A DNA stretch of 64,000 bases. It comes from Ceratothoa steindachneri (taxonomy: Eukaryota > Arthropoda > Malacostraca > Isopoda > Cymothoidae). The notes beneath the pieces are model-generated. The model worked only from the letters and a program-made list of their open reading frames with translations, was not told the DNA's origin and ran no database searches. Position 1 is the first letter of the stretch. Each line of letters begins with the position of its first letter. Below are positions 32,888 through 42,544 of this stretch, piece by piece. The stretch is taken from positions 8,493,468 to 8,557,467 of the forward strand of contig OZ018328.1 in NCBI GenBank assembly GCA_963969495.1, in the 5' to 3' direction. A program made the position numbers and the translations under genes.

Positions 32888-33273
32888 ATTTAGTAAGTTT
32901 CTCCTATAATGCGTCACTTTTCCCCCCAACTGTATTTTTGGCTAGTTATTAAACCACAACCAAAGTTTTATCATCAACAAAGTTGCCATTTTATTCTTTA
33001 TTTCAATAGTGACAATCGTGTCGATGATGAGCCCCTAAACGTAATATCTCGGGACGGTATGGCGCGTTGCCAAGGCAACCCAGGTGACATCAGAGTCAAC
33101 AAACTTAATATTTCGGGGAGAAATTTATAAATTATCTCCATCTTTTGTTACACCGGTCTATATTTTGGTTGTGGTTTAATGTCTAGCCGAAAATACAGTT
33201 GGTCTGAAAAGTGACCTGCCATAGGAGAAACTTACCTAATTCTCTTATGGTGCGTGACTTTTGGGACACCCTG
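32884..33273. mobile_element. Long-TIR MITE inserted in a TA tract
   Basis: The left arm (32,884 to about 32,967: gagaatttagtaagtttctc ... aaaccacaaccaaag) is the inverted partner of about 33,162-33,245 with good identity over some 80 bp. The right side continues 28 bp further to a cagggtgtcccaaaag-type end (complement of cttttgggacaccctg, ending at 33,273) next to the TA run; that outer piece is missing on the left. The centre carries gttgccaaggcaac, a small palindrome. No coding capacity. Confidence 0.85.
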
Positions 33274-33279
33274 TATATA

Positions 33280-33294
33280 TATATGTATATATAT

Positions 33295-33378
<84 letters not shown>
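33280..33378. repeat. (TA)n microsatellite right of the MITE
   Basis: About 95 bp of nearly pure TA. The Tyr-Ile repeat proteins predicted here are artefacts. Confidence 0.97.
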
Positions 33379-33381
<3 letters not shown>

Positions 33382-34047
33382 TTATTTATTTATGAATATC
33401 TTTAAATTTCGTGTCCCATTAGCTTTGTATTTTATTTATTTTTTTAAATTTTCCAATTATTATTATTTTGTTGTTTTTTTATTATTTTATTAGTTAATAT
33501 TATTTTTTGTTTTATTTTAATTTTACTCATTGTTTGTTATTACTATTTTTTTCTAGTATTACTTTTATTATTTTGTTATTACGGTCCACGCTTCGAAAGC
33601 TAAAGAATACTCCAATGATAATTATTATGAAAGATCTACAAAACGATCTGGAATAGTCAGGGCGGAAAGTTATTAAAAGAACTATTAGCAGAGAGCTCCA
33701 TTGTAATGATCTGCATTCTTTTACTCACCACAAACATCCACTTCTTAATAAAAAGCATGTAACGAGCCGTTACAGTTAGCAAGAGAGCATCTTGAAAAAG
33801 AATCTGAGTTTGAAACAAAGTTATTGTCGAGGTATGTCTGTGTATTCTAGCTCAGCGCACATTGTCGTACACAAGCACGGACAGACAGCTGACCACAGGC
33901 CTCTTGAGATAGTTCTGGAGCAATTAATAAAGAGGGCGATTTTACGGTTGACCGCGTTTTGACTAATGGCTTGCCAAGTTGCAGTTCAAATGATATATAA
34001 AGACAATAACTCAAAATATAATTTCAATATATATATAAAAGGGGGGA

Positions 34048-34050
<3 letters not shown>
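33379..34050. other. Non-coding stretch
   Basis: T-rich sequence to about 33,570, then ordinary AT-rich sequence; nothing recognisable. Confidence 0.5.

Positions 34051-34112
<62 letters not shown>
34051..34112. repeat. (TA)n microsatellite
   Basis: About 60 bp of pure TA. Confidence 0.97.
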
Positions 34113-34114
<2 letters not shown>

Positions 34115-34199
34115 CAAAAGGGGTGAACAAATTACTTATGGTTGGTAAATGAATTAAGTGAAGATTAACTATGTAATCTGTGGATCACCATATAAGATC

Positions 34200-34700
34200 G
34201 CTTTACCTTAAGGCGCGGGCGAATTGGAGGGGGAGGTGGAAGACAACGGCGCAGGTCTTCAGGAAGATACTTCGGGGAGTCCTGATGAGGAGGACTCGAA
34301 AATGGGGTTGGATTACTTCGTGATGAAGAATGAGATTGTCTCTGCTCCAGAGAGACGTAATCTCAAATCGAGACGATTCTCTAGATCGGCAGGTAGTCTC
34401 GGTCTCGAAAGAACGGAAATCTTGAAGGAGTGTTGAAGATGAGAGGGCCTCACAACTCTCCGAGAAGAAGGGGAATCGATAGCTTTCCTCTGAACAGGGG
34501 CCAAAACTACAGGGGTTCACGGGAAACAGACGGCAGTTTGAGCGGGGTGGATGGCGGGTTTTCAATCTCCTGAAGAGATGGTGAGTTCCGGGTGTAATAC
34601 CCAGATGGCTGGTCCGATAAACGCCTTAAGGCTTGGCGCTCCCTAGTCGATTCTGGGAGCCAGTCTAATCAAACACATTTCATGATAACGCGTCGTTCCA
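34200..34700. other. GC-rich island open on both strands, unassigned
   Basis: A 120-codon minus frame (34,203-34,565) and, on the plus strand, an acidic 70-codon frame from 34,224 (LQEDTSGSPDEEDSKMG) followed in another frame by an Arg/Gly-rich piece (PHNSPRRRGIDSFPLNRG) that stops at about 34,573. The plus-strand pieces have the flavour of an ORF1 or gag fragment with a frameshift, but no zinc knuckle or polymerase accompanies them. A run of 12-13 G lies just beyond, near 34,768-34,780. I do not recognise the product. Confidence 0.35.
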
Positions 34701-34969
34701 GACGATGAAACTTGCCTCGTGATATGGTGGTAGGGTTAATGTGGCTGCGTACGGTGCTATCACACGGGGGGGGGGGGAGTGGTGTCCAATAGCAAACAGT
34801 TGTGACGGCTGATTAAACGAGGGACGGATTCTTTCTTGAACTTTCTAAATTTCTCACGCTGGGCGCATGTGGTCTTGAAAGAAGAGAGGTGTATTTCCGA
34901 GGGGACTTCCTCTCACGGTTTCCCTTCGAGGGCATCCCTTCACAGTTATATAGTATGTAGATGAAACTA

Positions 34970-35440
34970 AAAAATAATTTTTCAGCTAAAATTATGCGCA
35001 TGCCTTTCGGCGGGCAGAAGGAGCTAGATGAATATGTTCCTCAGCACAGCATCCCAACTTCCAATCACGCTTGAGGTAGGCTGATGATTTTGGGCTGTTT
35101 TAATGCACGTGACAAAAGTGGGTGCCACGTATCCAAAGATACTTGAAGTAAAGCTACTCCAAAGTGGGAAAAAGTTAGCAGGACAAATATCTTAAGAACA
35201 CGGCTAAATTACATCAAGAATTCTTTAGGAAGAGAAAATTAAACTTCCTTCCATGTCCAAGTCATTTGCCAGACTTCAATCCATTAAACCTATATGGCGA
35301 AAACTGAAGGCTGCAATCCAAAAGATAAACTCATAGAACCTTGCCTCGTTGAGGGAGATTTGCATAGAAGTGTCGAACAAATATCAAGAAATGGTTGCGA
35401 AACGCTAATATGAAACTACAATATACCGGATGAGAACCAA
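34970..35440 (+). pseudogene. Tc1-like transposase remnant (plus strand)
   Basis: In shifting frames the plus strand gives LMILGCFNARDKSG near 35,075-35,115 (the mVWGCF block), LNYIKNSLGREN near 35,203-35,240, LPCPSHLPDFNPLNLYG near 35,250-35,300 (last catalytic block) and LREICIEVSNKYQEMVAKRY near 35,350-35,410, the C-terminal helix. This order is that of Tc1 transposases. The N-terminal DNA-binding part and both terminal repeats are not recognisable. Confidence 0.7.
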
Positions 35441-35539
35441 TAATGTCCCCTTTTCTATAATGGTGTAATTTGTTAGCCATTCAAGTTCAAGGTATCATTA
35501 GAAAGAACAATATTTGAAATTTTATTCGCTAGATTATTA

Positions 35540-36200
35540 ACATTCGAAATGACCATCACTGTACTCCATGCACTCATCAGTACGATATCCCCAAATTATT
35601 ATTTTATTCTGTAAAATATTGACATTGATGGATGCATTGATTTCTCTAAACTCATTCTTCAGTTATGCGTCATTAGATGGTACAGCTCGAAATAGTCTTT
35701 TATTTACAAAACTCCATAGAACATAGTCTAAAGGTGACAAGTCAGGCGACCTGGCCTGCCAGGGAAAAGTTATCCTATGCGACCTTAGTCTTTGAGTAAA
35801 TCGAGCCTTCAACCATGCCATGGTGACCCTTGCATTAGGGGCTCTAGCGGCATTTTGCTGAAACCATTCGATAGAATTTGTGCTATTGAAGAAAATGCTT
35901 TTGAGCATGTCAAGTTATCTGGCAGCGTTAATTGACTGAGTGTCCTGTTCCATGGTCCTGAAAGAAATGGGTCCACTAAATTTTATTTCCACTTAGTCCA
36001 CACCCTACTGTGTTCATTGGGAGGTGCAAAGATTTTTGAAAGTGATTATTTAGCTTAGTTAATAACCACTTCCGATAATTCTGTTTATTTGATATATCTT
36101 TCAGGTAAACGTGACATTTATTACTGAAAACTATGTTATTCAATATTGATTGTTTATCACCGCACATTTCTTTAACTGAGGTAAAATAATAACCTTCGTT
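35540..36200 (-). pseudogene. Tc1/mariner-superfamily transposase remnant (minus strand)
   Basis: Minus-strand pieces in order: NIVFSNKCHVYLKDISNKQN near 36,140-36,080 (the first catalytic block SDECHVYL-like, with Asp changed to Asn), VGCGLSGNKI near 36,000, a gap, then WFQQNAARAPNARVTMAWLK near 35,860-35,800 (second catalytic Asp changed to Asn in QQDGA), WQARSPDLSPLDYVLW near 35,775-35,725 (third block intact), and a C-terminal tail to about 35,540. Two of the three catalytic residues are lost. The family differs from the other Tc1/mariner copies here. It faces the Tc1 remnant at 34,970-35,440 tail to tail. Confidence 0.8.
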
Positions 36201-36853
36201 GCTTTATCCTGCTCTGATATTTCTTAATGACATTGACTTTTTTATGGCTTTAAATTAAGATCCTTTTTACGAATAGTTCGCACAGCTTCTCTATTCAAAT
36301 GTGTGTTGAAAAGAATGAAGTAATTTGATTATGGAGCCATGTCTAATCAGTAATTCCACAACAAACCTGCGTTTTTCAAGAGTTATTTGTGGCATTTTTG
36401 AGAGGATCAAACAGAACTTTTTAATATCTGCATAGATAGGCTATCCAAGGCTGGATAGGCTATCTCTGCAAGCTTAGGCTACCTAAGCTAGATAATAAAT
36501 TTTAAAATATTGTTCTTTGTAATGACACTTATTTCTACTTTCAAGCTTTAATGGCTAACAAATTACAGTATTATACGAGTATATATGGAACATTTTGGGC
36601 TGTCACCCGGTATAAGAATCATCTTCCTAATATTATTGTAATGAATGAAATTATTATTAGTTACATACTTTTGTCACAGGCGAAATTTTATTTATGTAGA
36701 AAGAAAATCTTTCTTTTATGCATTTTTCTATTAAATATAAGTTTACTGAGCTTCTTTTTTGTTTTGTAATATGATTGTACGAAATATTTCAGGAATATTG
36801 AAAAGGTAAGTGTGCAAATACCTGCGTGACCTCTCTCTCTTTATATATATATA

Positions 36854-36893
<40 letters not shown>

Positions 36894-38032
36894 ATGTGTG
36901 TGTGTTATGGATAAAGCCAAGAAAGATGCACACATGCACCCAATGGTTCTAATTATATCGACAAGGATGTTTCGGGTATACTACCAATTTTCTGGGATTA
37001 ATGATTAACGATTTATTATCATTGCCCTGTTATATTTGAAATCCATAATGATACAAAGGAGAGGAATTAGACGTCAGTAATCACCTGAGAAAAAAATTTA
37101 AAAGGCAAGAGGAAGGGACATTAGAAGAGAGATTAAACATAGCAAAGGACAGCGCAATGAAGGCAATCCAATTTGAGAAGGCTGGAATATTCTTCAGGAA
37201 AAATATTTGAAATATCCTGGCCCGGAGTCTAACACTACTATTACTATTTCCAATCAGCTGCTCTACCTTTAAGCTACCAGACAGCAATTCAAACCTACAC
37301 AAAGCGTCAAGTTATTAAACCTAATATCTTTCACAGCTAAAAGGTACTTAAAAGAGATTTTTCTCCATATGGTAGAGGGTACTTCCAAGGAACATTTATT
37401 CCTTATCTTAAGCTTGATCAGAACTTAAAGCTTCACTATCCATATCGCATATAAAGAAAGAGCGAATTTGGGATCTGATATAATAAGATCTACCAAAGGA
37501 CTTTCGCCATAATTAATTCCTATTTTCTCTTTGTGCTGTTCTTTGCTTTCATATATTTGTTTTCTAATTACCCTTCATCTTGCCTTTTTAAAAAGACCGG
37601 ATTCTGGTCTTTTGTGTTTATTCAGGTCCAATATATAATAATATAGTTTATATATAATCTGCAATACAAAGCTTTTGCATATTAATTTCTGCATTCAGAA
37701 GTTTTATAAAAGGCAGAAATTAAATATTGCAAATCTCCTGTAGAAATCCTTATTACTCGCAAAACCTGTATTTGCTCACTGCGAGAATTGTAAATTCTTG
37801 CGCAGAAATTAATGAAGATTTTTTCGAAGTGTGTATAATTTTTTGTGATAGACAGACGTTTTAAATGCATGAAAGAACGTGTCCAGTATTTCAAACAATT
37901 TCTATAATCATGCTTTATAACTATTATTCTATTATCCTGTGCATCGTAATTTTCTATATTGGGTCTGAAATTACAATAACCATCACCTATTCACACTGTA
38001 TATATACTAAAAGGAATTTATAACAATCCAAG
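36201..38032. other. Non-coding stretch with a TA/TG microsatellite
   Basis: (TA)n followed by (TG)n lies at about 36,841-36,904. A small ggctatcca/tggatagg-type hairpin occurs near 36,440-36,465. Open frames at 36,551-36,769 (plus) and 37,081-37,302 (minus) have no recognisable product. The sequence atttcag, 13 bases, gtaagt near 36,785-36,810 looks like splice sites around a 13-nt interval, too short to trust. Confidence 0.45.
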
Positions 38033-38119
38033 GCCTTGTTGGATCGAAGAGCAAATATGCTTGATTGGGAATATGATAAGCTCGTGTCGTTGATCGTCAA
38101 AAAGGACATAGAGACGCAG
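38033..38119 (+). CDS. Candidate coding exon (29 codons, unknown protein)
   Basis: Open in phase 0 at both ends and bounded by ccaag on the left and a strong gtgagt donor on the right (exon ends acgcag). It reads ALLDRRANMLDWEYDKLV then SLIVKKDIETQ, a charged, helix-like segment. The acceptor is weak (no pyrimidine tract, in-frame stop just upstream), so an alternative reading is a first coding exon starting at the internal ATG (38,057). It would splice in frame to 41,190 or 42,471. The minus-strand 92-codon frame over it is less convincing. No family recognised. Confidence 0.38.
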
Positions 38120-39785
38120 GTGAGTTCACTGCCTCTGATTCTATTGGCGTATTTTATTTCGTCATCTTTCTGACCAGCAGTATCGTTACGGTCAGCACCT
38201 TTTTCCATCGGCAAGACACAATGAGTACTCGTTTCTAGCTTTCCAATTAATGCTGACTCCTCCAAATGATGCCCCTCATCCCTGACACAAACATGAAGAT
38301 GTTTTCACTAAAAATATTCTCCCATGGTCATTTCTCCTCGTCACTGAAAGCCCACCGTTGTTAACTATTATTTCGCTGACTTGACGACCTTCCTATGAAT
38401 AAACTTTGACTTGTTATTTGATTGCTTATTGTAACCAACCCTCATCAAAGGTTTGATTTGAAGTTCTCGTCTCTTCTATCTTCTATCGAACATTGTACTG
38501 TAGTCTCACTTCACTCTGTTTTCTCTCATCTGTCATATGATTTTAACTTACATGAATTGAAATCACTCGTGCTTCGCTTTCCAAGAGTACCACCGACTTG
38601 GACGTGGTCATGGCTAACATAGCTCCCCTTTTTAATTAATTAGAGAATAAAGTTAATTACGATCATCCTTGTCTTTTGCACGCCGCATGATTCGTGGCCC
38701 TAAATTTTCTGTTCCTCCTCACGATGACCTCATAAATCATCCTGTAAGAAGATTAAGAACGAGAGTCGAAAGAGTTAAAATAGGAAAAATTAAATACTAC
38801 AACACATTTCATTTTTTCAAAGTGATCAGCAACCGGAAGCTAAAAGAACAAATGAGAAGTATAAATACGATTGAAAGTACAAAGGGAATTAATCTGAAAT
38901 GTACTTAATTTGATTTATTTTGTAAACATGAGGCCCTGTGGTCTTTCCTGTATATCTGCCTCACTCATATGCTTTAAAATAGGCTTTTCAGACATCTACA
39001 CTTTAATATAAAAGGGCGTCGGTAGCTGACCTCCCTGATTACACCTACACTACTTGTAGACTTCTCTCCAAAAGTTTTCAAGGTTGTCTTCTTGAGCTCA
39101 AGAGCATTTGTTAGAATTTGTTCCTCTTTGCTTCAAATGTTGTGTTGCTCTTTGGTTTGACAGCGTTTGCTGAAACCGTCTTTGGTTTTCTTTGTCTTAT
39201 TTATTATTCCCGCCTATGATCATATATTTCTTTGTCCTATTTGCATTGTACAAATATGAGTTTCCTTCTTAATAGTTAGATTTTGCTACCTAATTCAAGC
39301 GTTTAGTTATAACCTCTCTTTTTCTCTCAACACGGTGTTCTTCTCTCCTGTGATTTGCTAATTTTTATTTAGTTGAATTCTTAGATGAAAAAGATAAATA
39401 AAAGTTAATATGTCCTCTATATTTGTCTTGCCAGTTTTCGTTTTTAGTTTTACCTTCACTTTTTAGAAGTGTGGCTCTCTATCTAGTAGAGAGATAGATA
39501 GTAGGATATTAAACAAATTAATTAATACAGAGCTTAAATTAGAAATTTTAAACAATGATTATCTTTCACCTTTATTTCGAAGATTTTTTCCTGATTAAAA
39601 AGATTTGTGATGTGACGCGCTTTTTTGTATGTTATTGGAATATAACCAGAAAACTCGTAACAACAATCGGAAGAAGAAGGAATTACCAAGCCATGCCAAG
39701 CCATGCCAAGCCTTGCCAAGGCACACATATAGGCGAGGCGTTTGTCAATCCTCCATACTTTGAAGATTTCGGAAAATATATTTTT
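38120..39785. other. Intron-like stretch
   Basis: AT-rich, no recognisable gene. A short tandem of ccatgccaag units lies at 39,689-39,721. Frames at 38,669-38,908 and 39,555-39,866 look random. Confidence 0.45.
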
Positions 39786-40287
39786 AGTAGCGTGCGACTC
39801 TATATCTCACTATGTCGGTCAGTCGGTCGGTCCCCATTTCCCCTTTTTTTGGTGATAACATTGTAACTATTCAGCAGATTCTAACGAAATTTGAAACCTT
39901 TATGTTGTTTTACATTCCCTTTCGAATCATATAATTGCCAAGGTCCTCCCAAAGTTAGCCCGGGAATCATTTTGTTTTATCAATAACATCATAACTATTT
40001 GGCCGATTCCAACGAAATTTGAAACCCTAATGTTATTTTACATTTTCTTTCGAATGATATAATTGGCAAAGGTTTATCAAGGTTAGCTGGGAAATTATTT
40101 GGCAATAACGTCATAACTATTCGGCCGATTCTAAAAATATTTAAAAGCCGTATGTTGTTTTACATTCCCTTTCGAATGATAAAATTTCCAAGGTCCTCCC
40201 AAGGTTAGTCCGGGAATTATTGAAACTTTTAAAGGTCGTAAGGTAAGATATCAGAATAAGTGAGAGCACGCAACTTTGGTCAACATA
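39786..40287 (-). repeat. Rep-A copy 5 (three internal units, complete, inverted)
   Basis: Minus-strand copy: the tail (complement of gtgcgactctatatctcact and cggtcagtcggtcggtcccc) is at the left, three ~130-bp units follow, and the head (complement of gagcacgcaactttggtcaa) is at 40,263-40,287. It shows that the family inserts in both orientations. Confidence 0.9.
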
Positions 40288-41189
40288 ACTTGTTTTTCAG
40301 AGGGGGAGGTGTTACTGGGTATCCGTTGGTCACTAAATGCCACCTCCTGAAGCTCAATTGATCAAGGCTTGTTCTTAAACAGAAGAGCGACGCAACTTTC
40401 GTAACGGCAACACATAGTACGCGCCATATTAAGTACACAAAATTCACAGACGAATGGAAACGTTATTTCGAGTATATTCTGTTTATTTCTGTACATGATA
40501 CAGACAAAATAATACAAAGACTGTACTTGTATGATATTTTTCTCTATAACGGAAGTCTTAGGTTATGATTCACTCCTAATAAAAGCTTTAAAATTAATGA
40601 AACAGATTCGTGTGAACTTTGAGTTGTCTCCAGTGAAATTTTGTACTCTAAATTGTTATTATTTTCCCAGAAACTTTTAAAAAGCCTTATGGATGTTTGA
40701 GGGCGAATTTCTCTTCTTATTCCGATCTACAAAAATGCTCCCAGGGGTCCAGTGTTTTACAATTTAGATCGTTGGGGTGACAAGATAAAGTGTGGAAGTT
40801 CATCTTGCCATGTATATCGCCTGGGTCTCGGTGATATACATAGGAGCCACTCTGGCTAGAGTCTTCTTGGCCAGTCACGGAGTTTGGCTCCTCTGGTCCG
40901 CCAGAATCGTTAAGGGGGACAATTTGAGGCATTTTTGGTATGCAAACCTCGTCTTAATTTTGGTTCTCCCTCGAGAGTTCAATGGTCATCTTTTCTATGA
41001 AATATAATTTGATGCCACTCTATGCCCCTGATAACCACGAAAAACGATGCAGATGACATCTCACTAATGTGCCCTCTCAGCCCCAAGACCCGCGGTTTTG
41101 TTTCTCACCAGCATTGCCTTCCAGGGGGTATGTAACTATATATCTTCTACAAATGTTCACTTTCTCTAACCTTACCACTTTCTTTACAG
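40288..41189. other. Stretch with an unassigned minus-strand frame
   Basis: A 71-codon minus frame (40,717-40,932) reads MPQIVPLNDSGGPEEPNSV and has coding-like composition, with no stop for about nine further codons upstream; it ends HFCRSE and a stop. No splice acceptor could be fixed, and the antisense plus frame (40,792-41,007) is a hydrophobic shadow. The right end of the stretch (41,160-41,189) is a pyrimidine-rich tract ending tttacag. Confidence 0.35.
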
Positions 41190-41243
41190 ATATCTCCTTA
41201 CAAACCTTATGCGGAATACGCCCTCGATGCTATTGCACTATAG
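41190..41243 (+). CDS. Candidate terminal exon (17 codons plus stop)
   Basis: A long pyrimidine-rich tract ending ctttctttacag precedes 41,190. In phase 0 the sequence reads ISPYKPYAEYALDAIAL and then TAG. It could be an alternative last exon after 38,033-38,119, which ends in phase 0. Two other frames also stay open for a while, one of them for 44 codons, so the frame is not certain. A polyadenylation signal is not obvious. Confidence 0.3.
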   Translation: MSPYKPYAEYALDAIAL

Positions 41244-41574
41244 ACTTGAGGGAAAAATGTATGCTGTTGACAATCGTCACTGATGGCGTTAGAGTCTTGG
41301 CATCAAGGATGGAAATTACAGAATAGGGAACGAGAAAATACACAAAGATCCAACGAAACTACCTGACAAAAAGAGGGCAATAGATGGAAGAAAGATGGTT
41401 TTAGGATAGGTAAAGGAAGAGAGGAAGGATACGGATAAATAATTAATTTCACAACTCTTCTTTTTCTGTAAGGTCATACATTAAAGTAATATTTTGCAAT
41501 TTTATTCTTAAACAATTTGAAAACCATATTATTAAACTGCGCAGTTGCCGATCTTTGGGTGTAATTATATTGCG

Positions 41575-42045
41575 GTGCCTCAGTCTGTCTATTACGATAT
41601 ATTTCTAACTCAGTCTGTTTTCGCATGATCTATTTTTAAATCAGTCTGTCTTCGTACGATCTATTTCTAACTCAATCTCTCTCCGTAAGATTTAATTCTA
41701 ACTCAGTCTATCTTCGTAGGCTCTATTTCTAACTCAATCTCTCGTCGTAAGATTTATTTCTAACTCAGTCTTTCTTCACACGATCTATTTCTAACTTAAT
41801 ATATCTTCTTAAGATCTATTTCTAACTCGGGTTGTCTTCGTACGATATACTTCTAATTCAGTCTGTCTTCGTACGACTTCATTTTAACACAGTCTCTCTT
41901 CGTACGATCTATTTATATCTCAGTCTGTCTTCATACGACATATTTCTAACTCAGTGTCTGTCTTCGTACGATCCCTTTTTAACTCAGTCTTTTCTCGTTT
42001 ACCTCAGTCTCTCTTCGTACGATCTATTTCTCGAGATCTGTGCGC
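41575..42045 (+). repeat. ~32-bp minisatellite
   Basis: About 14 units of the type cagtctgtcttcgtacgatc followed by tatttctaact. Moderately diverged, with some units shortened near the right end. Ser/Leu/Tyr-rich frames over it are artefacts. Confidence 0.9.
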
Positions 42046-42470
42046 TCGTTCAGTCCCAACTCGGGATCTACACCTTACACATATTTCTATAATTTCAACT
42101 TTTTATTTAAACACATCTCCTTTTGCCTTCCTGTTGGGATGCCTTGTTTGTTTTCGCTTCTGAAGAGCCACTAAATAACAACGTTTCATTCTTCATCGTA
42201 TGGTATTGTCGCAAACCAACGTCTATGAGTATGGAAATAATAAAGGTGGTTAGGGATGTGTTGGTTTGATGTTGATAAACAATTTTCAAGTATATTGATT
42301 GTTAGTGTACTGTGATTGTAGCTTAATCTTTCTAATTACGAGATTTGCAGCTTGACATTATGGGCTACAAAAGGTATCGACCCTCCACACTGGAATAACA
42401 ATTCCACGAATCAGTGAATCGATCTTTTTGTCTTTTTTATTTGTTTTAATTCCCTTTGTCTTCCTTTCAG

Positions 42471-42537
42471 ATGGAGGAAACTGAACCGGGAGTTACTGTC
42501 CCCACTAAACACTCGATTAGGATGGCTGATTCTACTG
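42471..42537 (+). CDS. Candidate coding exon (22 codons plus 1 base)
   Basis: The upstream sequence is an excellent acceptor: about 35 pyrimidine-rich bases ending ttcctttcag. A consensus donor gtaaga follows tactg. In phase 0 the exon reads MEETEPGVTVPTKHSIRM and ADST, leaving one base (G) for the next codon. The next candidate exon, 47,097-47,197, begins with the two bases GC needed to finish a Gly codon. The exon starts with ATG, which may be an internal Met. It lies between two unrelated minisatellites, 430 bp from one and 8 bp from the other. Protein not recognised; the composition suggests a disordered, cytoplasmic segment. Confidence 0.6.
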
Positions 42538-42544
42538 GTAAGAG

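Noticed and set aside
33211..33493. Tyr-Ile repeat proteins
   Set aside because: Direct translation of the (TA)n microsatellite.
34280..34310. Hammerhead-ribozyme-like core (ctgatgag ... cgaaa)
   Set aside because: The stem II pairing does not close properly and no stem I or stem III partners, nor a cleavage site, could be found on either strand.
36785..36810. 13-nt micro-exon between atttcag and gtaagt
   Set aside because: Too short, with a poor pyrimidine tract and no frame support.
41575..42045. Second CRISPR-like array
   Set aside because: Contiguous 32-bp tandem units without spacers: an ordinary minisatellite.
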